Source: Neospora caninum Liverpool
Lineage: Eukaryota > Apicomplexa > Conoidasida > Eucoccidiorida > Sarcocystidae
Assembly (NCBI RefSeq): GCF_000208865.1
Contig: NC_018389.1
Coordinates: forward strand, 434,001 to 498,000
Direction: 5' to 3'
DNA length: 64,000 bases
Under the pieces are notes generated by a model, which saw only the letters and a list, made by a program, of their open reading frames with translations, did no database searches and was not told where the DNA came from. Made by a program: the position numbers and the translations under genes. Below, one piece after another: positions 11,442 through 22,397 of the stretch (positions are counted from its first letter, which is position 1; each line of letters starts with the position of its first letter).

Positions 11442-12971
11442 TATATGATGCTGAATCCCGAGAGCATGTTGAAAGAAGTCACATGTCTTGGCAGCTAAGG
11501 TCTGAGACGTGTGTTGTATAGATACTTGAGACTCATTTAGGAGGAATGCAGATGCAGTTTGTGCCTTACTTGATTCAGAGAGAGAGTTGAGATAACGGAC
11601 GAGATCCTGAAGCTCCTTGGATCTGACGACTGCCGTCGCCTCATGCTCTGTGTGCTCGGGGACTTCCAGTTGCTCGGATTCAACGTCGAGGAGGCGCACT
11701 TCCATCGACCAGGTGTCTGTACATTTGAGGCAAGACAGAAAGAACAAGAGACGCGCGTGCACGGCAACGCAGCGGCCCGAGGCGGAAAACAGGAACACCT
11801 TGAATACGCAGGAACTGGGTAGGACAGGCCTCAGAAAAGACAGAGAGCTCTACACGGAGAAAAGGGCCCGAAAAGAGCGGATTCAAGAATCACCGCCGAC
11901 GCCGAAAGAGAGCCTAGAACGGGCAACCTCAGTGTCGCCCGACGACGAAGCGAGGCAGAGGCGGCGGCAACGCCGGGGTAAAAGGAAAACGGAAAAGCCC
12001 CAGAGGCGAAGGGACGTTTCTCTCCCTGGAGTCGGCGCCGAGATCACCCCCGGAACGGCTCAAACGGCAGGTTGCTCTGCACTTGCTGTGCGCCCTCCAC
12101 ATTGCACTGGGACACTCCCGTCTGTTCAAAAGAGGGCAGCTGCGCATCGGTGCGTTCCTAGGTAGCGTTTCTTTCTCGTTTCAAAACCTTCGATCGCCTT
12201 TGTCTCATTGTCGCCTCACCTCCGCTTTCGGGGTCTTCGATGTTGATGTGGAGAATGGTGTCTTCTTCATCGTCCTCGTCGTCGCCATGCAGGGAAGAGA
12301 GGTGGACGAGAGTCTCTGCAGATTTGACGGGCTGCAAGGCGAGGAGGAGGTTCGGAACCGACAAGCCTGCGAATGACACAGACCGAGGCGCTTTTGCATG
12401 CGAGAAAGTCTCTCGAAGAGCAGTGGATTTCCAAGCACACCACGAAGCAAAACACGCCAAAACGAGCGACAAAGGAGGGAAGGCGCCAAGCGAGGCTCTG
12501 AGGAGAAAGACACATCCAAGCATCTACGCAGGAGACAAAGGGGCTGAAGAAGCCTTCTGGTTCGGCTGTTGCGCGAGAGGCTTCTGTGCCGCGCGCCACG
12601 GTGACAGCGTCGCCAGCTTCCGAGACCTCAGTGGCGACGCCCAGCAGAGAGGCTTGCTTTTCGCATCCGAGAGAGAAGTCTCTTTTGAGTACGCGCATGC
12701 GTGGGGAATTCCTCACACCAAAATCGATCAAGAGACGCGCAAGTGCAGGAGGCTTCTGTGCACACTCACCGAGTTGGACAGGGCGATCACATCGATATTT
12801 GTGGAACAGGTCGACGTCGAGTCTCACGTCGACAACTGCGACATGGCTTCCGTCCATGGAATCGAGAGAAATCCCGCCCGCATTGCAGATGAGGTTCACG
12901 TCGGTGACCATCTCCTTCAAGCACTCCATGAGCCGCTTCAGGAGCAGGCCCTCGATCGTGCACTCAAACAT
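9770..12971 (-). CDS. PCNA: Proliferating cell nuclear antigen (DNA sliding clamp)
   Basis: Minus-strand exons are 12971-12770, 12366-12220, 11716-11570, 11138-11056 and 10054-9770, all with GT/AG ends and agreeing phases, giving 287 residues if nothing is missing. PCNA forms the trimeric clamp that tethers polymerases and PIP-box proteins in the nucleus. Exon 1 begins MFECTIEGLLLKRLMECLK and holds LDSMDGSHVAVVDV and YRCDRP. Exon 3 carries the interdomain connector (LLDVESEQLEVPEH). The last exon has EFAARYLNMF and ends YLAPRIEDDEE. Two points are odd. The region between RGDSVAAS and RYLN is shorter than usual by roughly ten residues, and the intron there contains an assembly gap, so a short exon of 3n bases may be hidden. 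The last exon also has a charged insert of about 28 residues (AKKKGADR, DEDEG) before YLAP. Confidence 0.95.
10471..10593. other. 100-N assembly gap flanked by an inverted repeat
   Basis: The Ns run from 10482 to 10581, exactly 100, the usual placeholder for a gap of unknown size. The left flank ends GGAAGAGAGGC (10471-10481) and the right flank starts CGCCTCTCTTCC (10582-10593), its reverse complement. The gap therefore sits between the arms of a potential stem, inside the last intron of PCNA. Confidence 0.97.
10615..10655. repeat. Perfect hairpin-forming inverted repeat
   Basis: Arms 10615-10632 and 10638-10655 pair over 18 positions with a single G-T wobble and a 5-base loop (TTATC). The core arm is ACATGCAGCCGAAA. 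It lies 34 bp from the gap edge, in the PCNA intron. It could be a cruciform or RNA stem, or a trace of a fold-back insertion. Confidence 0.9.
11403..11446. repeat. (TA)n microsatellite
   Basis: A 44-bp TA tract with one TGTATA interruption, in the intron of PCNA between exons 3 and 4. Confidence 0.95.
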
Positions 12972-15900
12972 CTTGGAAACGAAACGGAAAAGAGACAAGG
13001 CGACTGGCAACCAGACACACACGCTGTAAAAAAATGTGTGTGTGTACAGACGAAAAGAGACAGACGCACGAAAACAACAGAAGGCAGGCAGGCCGCACAC
13101 TCTAGGCCGGGGCGCGGGAGTGGCGGCAGGAGACCGTGCGTGTAAACCGGAAAGAGATGGACAGCGTAAGATGCGCTGGAGTCTCTGCTGAGAAGCAAGA
13201 AAAGACAGGTGAGTGAAAAAAGTTTGGCAGCGAAGTGGAACAAAAGGTTTAGGATTTTACGTCAGGGGTGTGAAGTCGAGTTTCCGGCGCAGGAAGAGCG
13301 ACCCGCGAGGAAGTTCCACGCGGCTGATCCAGACGCTTCGTGGCAGAATGGGAGGTTTGCACTCCTCTCGTTTTTCACGGGGAAAGCAGATGCGATCGCG
13401 AGGAGAGAAGCGAGAACCCTGTCCCACCGGCTCCGCCTTCTACTCCGCAACAGCGAAGAAATGCCGTTGTTCGCCGAGAACGGAATCCTGTCCTCGAAAG
13501 AAAGCCGGAGGGACGGCAAGGCCGTTCGAGGTTGGAAAGAGAAGAAAATCGCGGCAGAGAACTCGGATCCCCGTTTTGAGCATAGAGGCCACAGATACCT
13601 CTTGCTACACGGCGGTATGTGTGTACCGCGCGCGAGCGGCAAAAAAGGAAGGGGCCTAGGGGAGAGAGAGAGGCCGGAAGAAGTCGAGGGCGGTGAAGAA
13701 AGAAGCTTTTTCAGAGTTGTCAACGTGAGGAGCCAGGCTTTTGCAAGGATTTACACCGCAGGAAAGTGAACCACCGAGATGCTCAAAGCTGAGGGGGCGG
13801 GGGATCTGTGTCCCCAGTGTGCCGACAGAGAGTGTGGTGATGAACAAGCGAGCGGCGAGAGAATAGTCGAGACATGCACCCTGTGAGAGAAATCTGAGGT
13901 TCGTCGTGGGCATCGGGTCAGCAAAGTTTTCGGCGACCTCTCGCGTTTCCAGCTACTGTGAAGGGGAATCCAGGCAGGAAAAAAGGCTTGGCTTTCTCTC
14001 TTTCCTCAGCCCCCGGCGGGACACCCACCTGCCAAGGGTCAGGACCACCCCTCTCGAAAAACTGCCTGGTCCAACCCCCCACCGCCCCCCTCTCGTCTCC
14101 TTCCTGGCAGCTTTCAAGAGACAGAAGACACGAGACACACATTTTGTCTTCTGCAGTCGTCGCATGCAGCACGTTGTCCTCCCTTACAAAAATTACATGC
14201 AGCTCCGGGGAAGGAAGAGAGATAGAGAAAGTGAGTCACAGTGCGTCCTTACGCACCCAAATGCGTTCGTGGCAGTCACCGAGCCCGATTGAGCCTACGC
14301 ACGGGTCTATGCACCACAAAAAGAGACTGAAGGAGGCTAACCCCGAGCTCCCTTCTTTCACCGAGACCAGCACTTGTCTGCGCTAAACGCGGCGGCTGAT
14401 CTTCAAGAAGCTAAGACCGGACAGTGAACGAGTTGTGGAAGGAACGCCACTCTCACTCTGCGCCGTATCGGCTAACGAATCAGATACGAGGAAAAAGGAT
14501 TCGCAAAAGCGATGAGAGGTGTAGAGACAAATCGAGGGCGAACGCGGTGAAGCACGTGGCAGGAAGAAGACCAGAAGGACAGGCAACTCTAGCGTCGACG
14601 ACAGTCCAGGGTAGGCTGGTCATTCCGGACGTGACGTGTTGCTGGGAGCGGCGGTAGACTGACAGCCTTCCATGCGCAGGATTTCGAAGCGGCTGTCCAA
14701 GGAACACGAAACAGCCAATTTTGTTGGCCTGCGACTCGGAGGCAGTCCCACGTAACTTCACTCGTGCCGAGTTTTGCTGAGATCTCTACCGATCTTTCAC
14801 AAGAGTAAAGAACGGCGTATGGTGTCCTGGAATACGGACTCCAGTGAAGTCTCAGAAGACTACGTTCACTAACTGATAAGCCAGTAAAGGGACCCAAAAG
14901 CTCTTCTTCTCGATCCGCTAGCCTGGACAGTACCTAGCCTGCTGAACTTCAGACAATCGCACTCTGTATCAAAGAACCAGCAAAAAACATGGCCAGAAAT
15001 ACCCGCGAACAATCCACGTGAGCTAGTGCTATACCGAAGATCTGAGTAGCGGCCCGACACCCCTCAGCGCACAGCCTGGCCTGTGTGGGCACGGCAGCCA
15101 CGTTAGAATCTAAAAGCCGCCGCACCTAACTATGCGCTCTAGAACAGGAGGCGATGATGCCGTTTATCACGAGCCGGCAGCCTTCAGCTGTCTCTATAAT
15201 GGTATGGACATCTGTCATTGAACGCCCGACCTGGTGTCGCGCGTTCTCCCTAGCGCCTGGTGATGTGTGCCTGACGAATCGCCCCGTCGGACGCGACTCG
15301 AAATGACAGTACTCTAGGGAACATGGAGGAATGACCAGAGTGTCAGGCCACAAAAAGCTCCGGGACGCGGCAGACGCAGCAACTGCGGCTGAGATTGGCA
15401 AATACAAAGGGCGGGGTAGATTCGGAAAGCGAAGAAAACAGGCGCTAACCGGACTCGCAGTGCGTTTCCTCGATTTCTCTGGACGGCGTCCCGTACTCCG
15501 TATTCGATCGGGCAAGGGGGAGACTGCCTGATTCTTGGTACGCGCAACACTTAGAAAAGGTCGTTCTGGGAGAGGGCTCGTGCGTAGTGCCGCTGCTATG
15601 CCTTTCCAAACGCCTAGGGCTGTTCAGGATTCCTCGTACACCTGCGGGGCGTACCAGGAATCGAGCAGTAAATGCGGATGCGCCTGCAGTGTCACTGCGT
15701 ATCCTGGGTGCATCCGAGAACAGGCGGGAAGCTGGCTAGAGTCTCACCAGGAAGAAAACGGCCATCGCACCCATCTTTCAGGAAGCTGGCTTCAGAAAAG
15801 AGAAATGTAGCATTCCCCCTTGGCGTCCCGGCGTCAAGCGGCGCAGCCGCAGACGCTTTGAAGGCGGAGAAATGACAAACCCGTTTCTGCCTTCCTCTGA

Positions 15901-17610
15901 AACGGGAGCATACGATTCGCAAAAAGCTTCTACGAGGTTTTCTTCCCGAGCAGGGGCTGTGAAAGGCCTTAGCCATTGCCCAAAAGCATTTCTCGCTGTC
16001 GCAGCAAACGTTGCATGGATCCATGCCGACAGCGGAGGCGAAGATGCTTGCTCTCGAATCGCTTCCTTCCATTCAACAAACGCGGGTACTTCGCTGAAGT
16101 TTGCGGCGGCCAGAAACCAGGTGGGTGAAACATCTTTGTGGACGTGTCACGACAATCATACAACAAGGACATCTGATAGAGGGAGACATTTGCCGAGAGA
16201 GGAACTTCGTTGCCCGTCGCGCGAGCTGTCAAACGTTTCGGAAGCAGGTCGAATGGCAAGGCCGAAAGGCCGACGGATCGAGAAAGGTTTACGGTCGCAG
16301 ACGAACTGCTTTTCTTACTCACTGAAAATAGGGAGAGAAAGTCACTACCTGGCTGGAAAAATCGTGTAATGAGGAAGTCGTGGGTGGCCGGCAGTGTGTT
16401 CAACGGGATAGGTGACCCGCCGTTTCTTTCCAGTCGCCCTCTCTGCTCAACTCGCGCAAGAAACGGGTGCCTCCAGTCCTGAAAACGCGAATGTGTGCAC
16501 TGTGTATCGGCACCGCTCGTAGAAAATCTGAGGTCCACACACAGCGTTGGGGGCACGACGTGTACTCAAGACGACTTAGACACGGGGTGTGAACCGAGCG
16601 CTGGGTTTCCACTTGATCAACGCATTGTTGCTGTGTTGCAAGGGCATTGGGAGGGGTGGGGGGGAGGGGGCGGGACCAGGACACCGAGTCGGAACGCCAA
16701 AGGTAAGCCCTGGGGCGTCAAACGTCCACGAGAAGTCCTTTATTGAGAAAGGGAACTCTAGCGAAGACAGGCCGATACCGCCGTTTCCGTCCCTTAAGAT
16801 GCCAAACCGATCACATTAGACACACAAAACGTCCCAGAAGGTTATGATGTGGAGAAACTCGCGGCGGACGCGTGGGGCGAGAACATCCGCCCGAAGAGGA
16901 GAGCGGCCATCCAGTGGCTTGGTTTTCGCGTGGGTTTTCCTGCCCCCAGTGAAACTGCTGCTCGTCCGGCAACTCCCATCTTTTCGGTTGCAGAGCTTTC
17001 TGCACAGCAATCTTTCTCGCTTTTGAATCCTATACCGCGTGGGGGGCACTTTCTGTTTGTCTTCTTTCCGAGTTGGCTTTTCCTGTTGTCGCCTCCATAT
17101 TTTGCCCGCGAGGCGCAGCCTCGCTCATTTCTCTGGCCGCCAGTGCCTCGTGCCGAAAGGACACACAGCTTTTCCGTCACCACCTGTATGGACAATCATG
17201 CATAGACACGCATATAGAGACATATTGGGCAGTACGTACAGAAGTGTGTACATATCCACAGAAATAAGCTGCGGGCTGACGATGGGCGGCACAAAGCGTC
17301 GGCGTCTCTCCCTTTAAATCCACAGCGTTGAGGGTCCCCAGAAATCCAGGGGACGCACTGGACAGCTGCCGGCGAAAACACATACATGCGGACCCTTCTT
17401 TTGGGTGACGCAGACGTAGCGACGTTTATGTCGTGTCCATGCGCAGGTGTCTTAGTTCGAGAGAAGGAGTTCGTCCTCGGAGAATCGTGCAGTGGTGTCC
17501 CGCCGGGGGTCACTCTGGTGGCGGCGTGTCCTGCGGCCTCCTTTCCCTGAGCCGAGAGGCACCGCAGGAGGACAGGAGGGTATGCGCGGCCCAATTGTAT
17601 GTATGTTCTA

Positions 17611-17782
17611 CCTGCCTCCTACAGAATCAGTTGGATCTGGAATCAGAACTGCTTGAGATATATACTGGAAAGGACGGAGAAAGACATATCTCTACCCCTG
17701 CCTCCTACAGAATCAGCTGGATCTGGAATCAGAACTGCTAGAGATGTATACTGCAAACCACGGAGAAAGACATATCTCCCCC
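17611..17782. repeat. Tandem duplication of an 86-bp unit
   Basis: Copy 1 is 17611-17696 and copy 2 is 17697-17782. Both start CCTGCCTCCTACAGAATCAG and pass through GATCTGGAATCAGAACTGCT and ACGGAGAAAGACATATCTC, with roughly ten differences. The plus-strand frame through it is open but of no protein-like character. Confidence 0.93.
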
Positions 17783-19987
17783 CTTCAGAGCCCTTCCTAC
17801 CTCTCTTCCTGGCTGATTGCAAAAGAGAGAAAGTGTCAGCTGGAAAGTCTTTCGAAAGAAGAGGACTGGCGGAGGTGGCCATAAAAGCGTACTCGCTACG
17901 TGACGCTTCACCACGGGGATTAACAAGTGGTAAACAGGGGCAGCGAGGAGAGGCCACAAACGCTTGGGCTGGCGTTGTTGGCACCGAAAGGGGCCTTCCT
18001 AAAGATTCTTCCTCACCCACTTTTTGGTCGAGTATTTGTTTCGCAGAGGCAGGAAAAGCCCCGAAAGGATGCGACATGTCCATTCCTGAACTCGGTAGTA
18101 CATCGTAGAAGGTACCTCACCACGCCGTGTGCGCAAGGAATTGATGCTTAGAAGGGAGAAAAGCCAGAAAAAAATTGAAGGATGTATTTCTCTTTTCCTT
18201 CCTTCTCTCTGTGAGGTCCCTTCCTAGCAGACGAAAACGCTTGACTGTTTTTCTCTAAATCCAAAGCTGTGGATCTAACTGTCTATCCATTTGTGTCTGC
18301 AACTACAGTTAGCATACATGCGTATCTCTGTCTATACGGCCAGAAGAAGAGCTTTATGACAAAATACGGAAATTCGGGAAAGGTCGGTAGATGTATTCGA
18401 TTCTCCCGAATGTTGGTTTTCCGTTTACAGAGAATTGGAAGCCTCTCCGGCTTTTGATTTGTTTTTACCTCTGCTTCGCAGTGGTCCTGTCTTCGATTGT
18501 CTTCAAAGTTGACTGGAGGACACAGAGGGAACCATTGCCTGTAGGCCCCGGTGCTCTCCACGTCGCGCAGCTGGTATTTTCACCTCACGGCGCAGAAAGA
18601 GTGAGTGCCTCGTCCTCTCGTTGCAGAGCCTGACTGCGGTAGTTCTCCGCCCGCGGTGGCCGAGGACTTCCGCCACCTCGGTAAGGTTTTGTGCTTCTCC
18701 AGAGAGGAGGCTTTTTAGTCCCCTTTTCTCCACACAGTTGCTGCTGAAGTTGTCCTCGCCTTTTAATGGACCCGCACGTAATGGCATTCGAGCCAGGAAT
18801 GGCCTTTTTCCGCGTCTCTCTCTCCCCCCCTGAGCGCGATTGAGATGACCCTGCAACGCGGGTAGAGAGCGTGTGACCAGCCCTGGTGTACATACAGTTG
18901 AGCGCACAGAAACCGATCCCAACAGCGATTTGCTTCTACACAGCGTTGCCATTATGTGCCAACCCATGTAGGCAGAAGCATGCGTATACCAGCCGCTGCT
19001 CGTATTTGCATCTGCATCCGTCAAGCATGAACAACGCACAGCGTGAGGCACCTGGTGATCCCATCATGTGCGGGGGAGTGACATCCGCAGCGTGCTTGCT
19101 GGTGTGAGCCGCGCGGGGCATGCTGCCAGGACTGTTGGAAACTCGCCTTCTGTGCGCGTTTGTCTTTTTTTCTCTCGCTTCCACATGCAATGCCAGCACA
19201 GTACTGAGATATATTTTTGTTGGGCGGTGGTGGTTTTTTTTTCACTTTTGGGCTTGAGAGACGCCTTTCCCTCATATTCGCGGCATATTTCCACCTCTCC
19301 CGCTCCGCTCATCCTCGGCGCATTTTCTTCGCTGTGTCGGTGCAGGAATCGTGTGAACGTATCCATCGTCAACGTGAGAGAAAAAAGTAGCCCCGTAGTT
19401 GGTAGAGACACCGATCGCGAGGTGACGCCCCGCATGTTTGTCAACTGCTAGTCGAGTCCGCGAGGGAGGAGCTTGCTCTGTGGTCTCCCTGCCCAGAGGC
19501 GGGGGGGTAGACGGCGCGAGTGCGTCGAATGACCGATTTTGCCGAAGACCTTCTCTTCTTCTCGCACGGGGGTGAGGAATTGTTTACCAGTTCCATCTTT
19601 TCCACTCCAAAATCCCCGCTCACTTGTCGCCTGCGCTTCTTTTATGTACGTGCCCTCTCTGGTGTTCGAGTATCGCCGCTGGGATCTGGCCCAGCGTTCA
19701 GGGGGTGGTTCCCGACACGGACACGAGAGCAGGCGACGCAGTGTGCTGGATTGGAGAACTCGTTTTTACAGACAAGAAAGCGATGACAATTCTCATGGGA
19801 GACATCCGCTGAGCCACAGGGACGCGTTAAACACGTGCGCCCCATACGTTTCGAAATAGAAAGCGACAGAGGGAAAAGGCAGGTCTCGCCAGTACACTCT
19901 CCGGTCCTTCCGCAGTTTTCTCATTCCCGGAGATGTCCTAAAAGATTCAAGTTTCTACATCTCCACGTGTGTATTTCTGTGTACAGG

Positions 19988-20003
19988 CAGAGATGCATCT
20001 CTG
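19988..20003. repeat. 16-bp perfect palindrome
   Basis: CAGAGATGCATCTCTG is fully self-complementary. A related word (TAGAGATGCGTCTCTG) sits at about 20123-20138 and a half site (TGCATCTCTC) at about 20159. Function is unknown. Confidence 0.9.
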
Positions 20004-22397
20004 TATGTGAGGAAGCCACGCTGGGAGCACGCGTCCTCGACCCTTAGAGTGTGTTTGGTATAGCGTACCAAATTCCAAGGGAGTGGATGGAGGGAATCCG
20101 GCAAAGCGAACATACGTGCATCTAGAGATGCGTCTCTGTGTCTGAGCATCGACACACGTGCATCTCTCTCGGAACAGGCGAATCTCGGACCTCGCGGGAC
20201 AGTGGCGGGTGTCTTTGCTGGACATCCCTCGCTGCAGAGAGAAGATCTCGAAGGGAAGCCGGTATTTCGTTGTCGGTTTTTTGTCTCCCCTGAAGTGACT
20301 CTCTCCGAGTCTAAAAATTGTGTCCGTCTGTGTGTGTGTGTGTGTGGACGCACCCCCCTTTGCCTGTGTTTGGATCACGGACGAAACTGGAGTCCGTGGC
20401 TCTTGCTGATCCCGGCTAGGTGTGCTGCCGGCGACAAGGGACGGTGTACACATCTCTTCCAAAAGAACCTTGAGAACGAAGCAGTTTTGTTTTTGATTCG
20501 GGGGTTTTCTGTGCTCGTCTCCCTTTGCGTGTGGCGGCGTTCGTTGCGCATGCGTCTCTCTTCCCGCCTCACGACTCTCTTGCAAAGGGCACCCTACATC
20601 TTCGTCAGGTTCCGCGTGTTCCGTGAACAAGTCGAGCCGCTTCTCGTGCGGCGTCCCGCCTAAGCAAATCCAGGGGTTCCCTTCCGACCGCGGCTTTCTC
20701 GGGGACCTTGTCGGGGCATACATTTTTTCTACACAGCGGGATCGGTCCTCTTTTATATCCGTGCACGCGTGTACCCCGCGTGCGTTTATATGTGTAAGAC
20801 GCAGTATATGAGCATCTGCGCATACATGTATAAAAAGCTACTAGCCGCTTTGGTTTATCTGCGACCCTAGCCGTAGACATGCACTTGGATGCATGCGTAT
20901 ATGAAATTCGTGTCTGGCCTTGGAATCTGTGTTCCCGATCTATCAGCCGTGCACCGACGACGTGGGAAGATGTACACCTGAATGCGCTGATATCCTACAT
21001 TCCAGCAGAAAATTTTGTTTCAACGAGTATGACCTTCGGGACCGATCGACGTAGGCGATGAATCTGTAGATTCGGTTCGCGCATGCGTCTCTCGCGCTAA
21101 AGGAGGGATCCACCTGCGACCGTTTTTATGTGCGTTTCCACAGCGCTGGCTTCCGAGACAGGCTTGCTGGGCGTGCCGTGCACTTGTATGCGTGCATGCG
21201 TTCTCTCTGTCTGTTTTCACCGCCGCATCGGCACACCTACGCAGCGACACTGTAAAAGTGCAATCTTGCCTCTCAGGCCGATCTAAATGTTTCCGTTGTG
21301 ACTGTCCAGTAACCGCTTTGTGATTTTGCCGAGTGTCTGCAAAAAGTGTGTCTTCGTGGTGTTTTCGCTGTCGGGTTCCGTTCAAAACACCCGCCCGTTG
21401 TGCGCCGAGAGAGTGCACAGGAAACGTCGTTCCAGCCTTGGTGTGGCCTGGGCGGGAATCTGGGACTGACAAACAGGGTTTGCCTCTCTGCTCCCTGCAG
21501 GCGCCGGGCCCCGGCGAGAGGCAACTCGTTTTATTTTTCATTCACGCGATTTTGTCCACCACGTGTGCATTCCACCTCGAGTGGCAAGCAGGCATCCGCC
21601 CGTCCGACTCTCCACCTGAAAAAGACTCTCGCTGCGCCCGCAAACGCCGAGGTGCGGCGTCGCGGGGGTATGACCTCGGTGGGCTCCTTTTCCACCTTTG
21701 TGTCCTCTCCTCCGTCATTCGAGAGTGGTCGTTCTCGACCTTTTTTCGATCCGGCCGCCCACCTTGTGCGTCGTCGCACTCCGCCTCTGTCGTCTCCTTC
21801 GCTGCTGTCACTTGGACCCCGCGGAGGCTGCTCGTCTCGCCCTCGCGCCGCTCTTCAAGCGCCTCCTCCGCACTCTTCGCCAGGCGCACTCGGCTCGAGC
21901 TAACGCGCTGTACCAAAGCATCTGGGCCATGAGAGTTGAGCGTTCTTCATGAGCGCCGGCGCACCTCGAAGCGGCATCGGGAAAACTATATCCAGGGAAA
22001 CTGGGGAGAGGCGCTGGGGGCGCGGCACGGCTCTCGCGCGAGTCGGTCCCTGGCGAGTACCTTGCTTTCCGATTTCCTTTCCTTTCTGTGCTTGTTCCCG
22101 TCCGTTGCCAGCGTCGGCCCCCGTTCACTCCTGGACACCCGAGAGACGGGCCGTTGACGTGGAAGAACCCCAGCACCGGCGTCAGGTTGCATGCGAAGTT
22201 TTGTGCGACTCCCTGCAGCACGCGTGACGGACTGCGGAGGGCCCGGTCCCGGCGTTTCTGTGCAGGGGCTTCCTTTGTTGGATTGACGCGCACCACGGTT
22301 CCCAGATGCGTGGACCGTGTGCTCTATCCCTCGTGTCGATCTCGAGTTTTTTCGCTTTCCTCTGTCACACTCTGCGCAACGCGTCCTCGAACGAACA

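Larger units (their letters stand above)
12972..22397. other. Gene-poor region of about 9.4 kb
   Basis: I can support no coding gene. 12972-14200 is the presumed PCNA leader and promoter. 14300-17500 has short frames on both strands with no phase-consistent splicing. There is an 86-bp tandem duplication at 17611-17782, a perfect palindrome at 19988-20003 and a (GT)n run near 20328-20345. From about 21300 the base composition rises towards the CELF-like gene and should include its promoter and 5' leader; TGCATGC words occur near 20889, 21190 and 22187. Non-coding RNA cannot be excluded. Confidence 0.5.

Noticed and set aside
13200..13770. Overlapping open frames of 150-190 codons on both strands upstream of PCNA
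   Set aside because: They have low-complexity Arg/Glu or Ser/Pro translation with no domain; probably leader and promoter DNA of PCNA.
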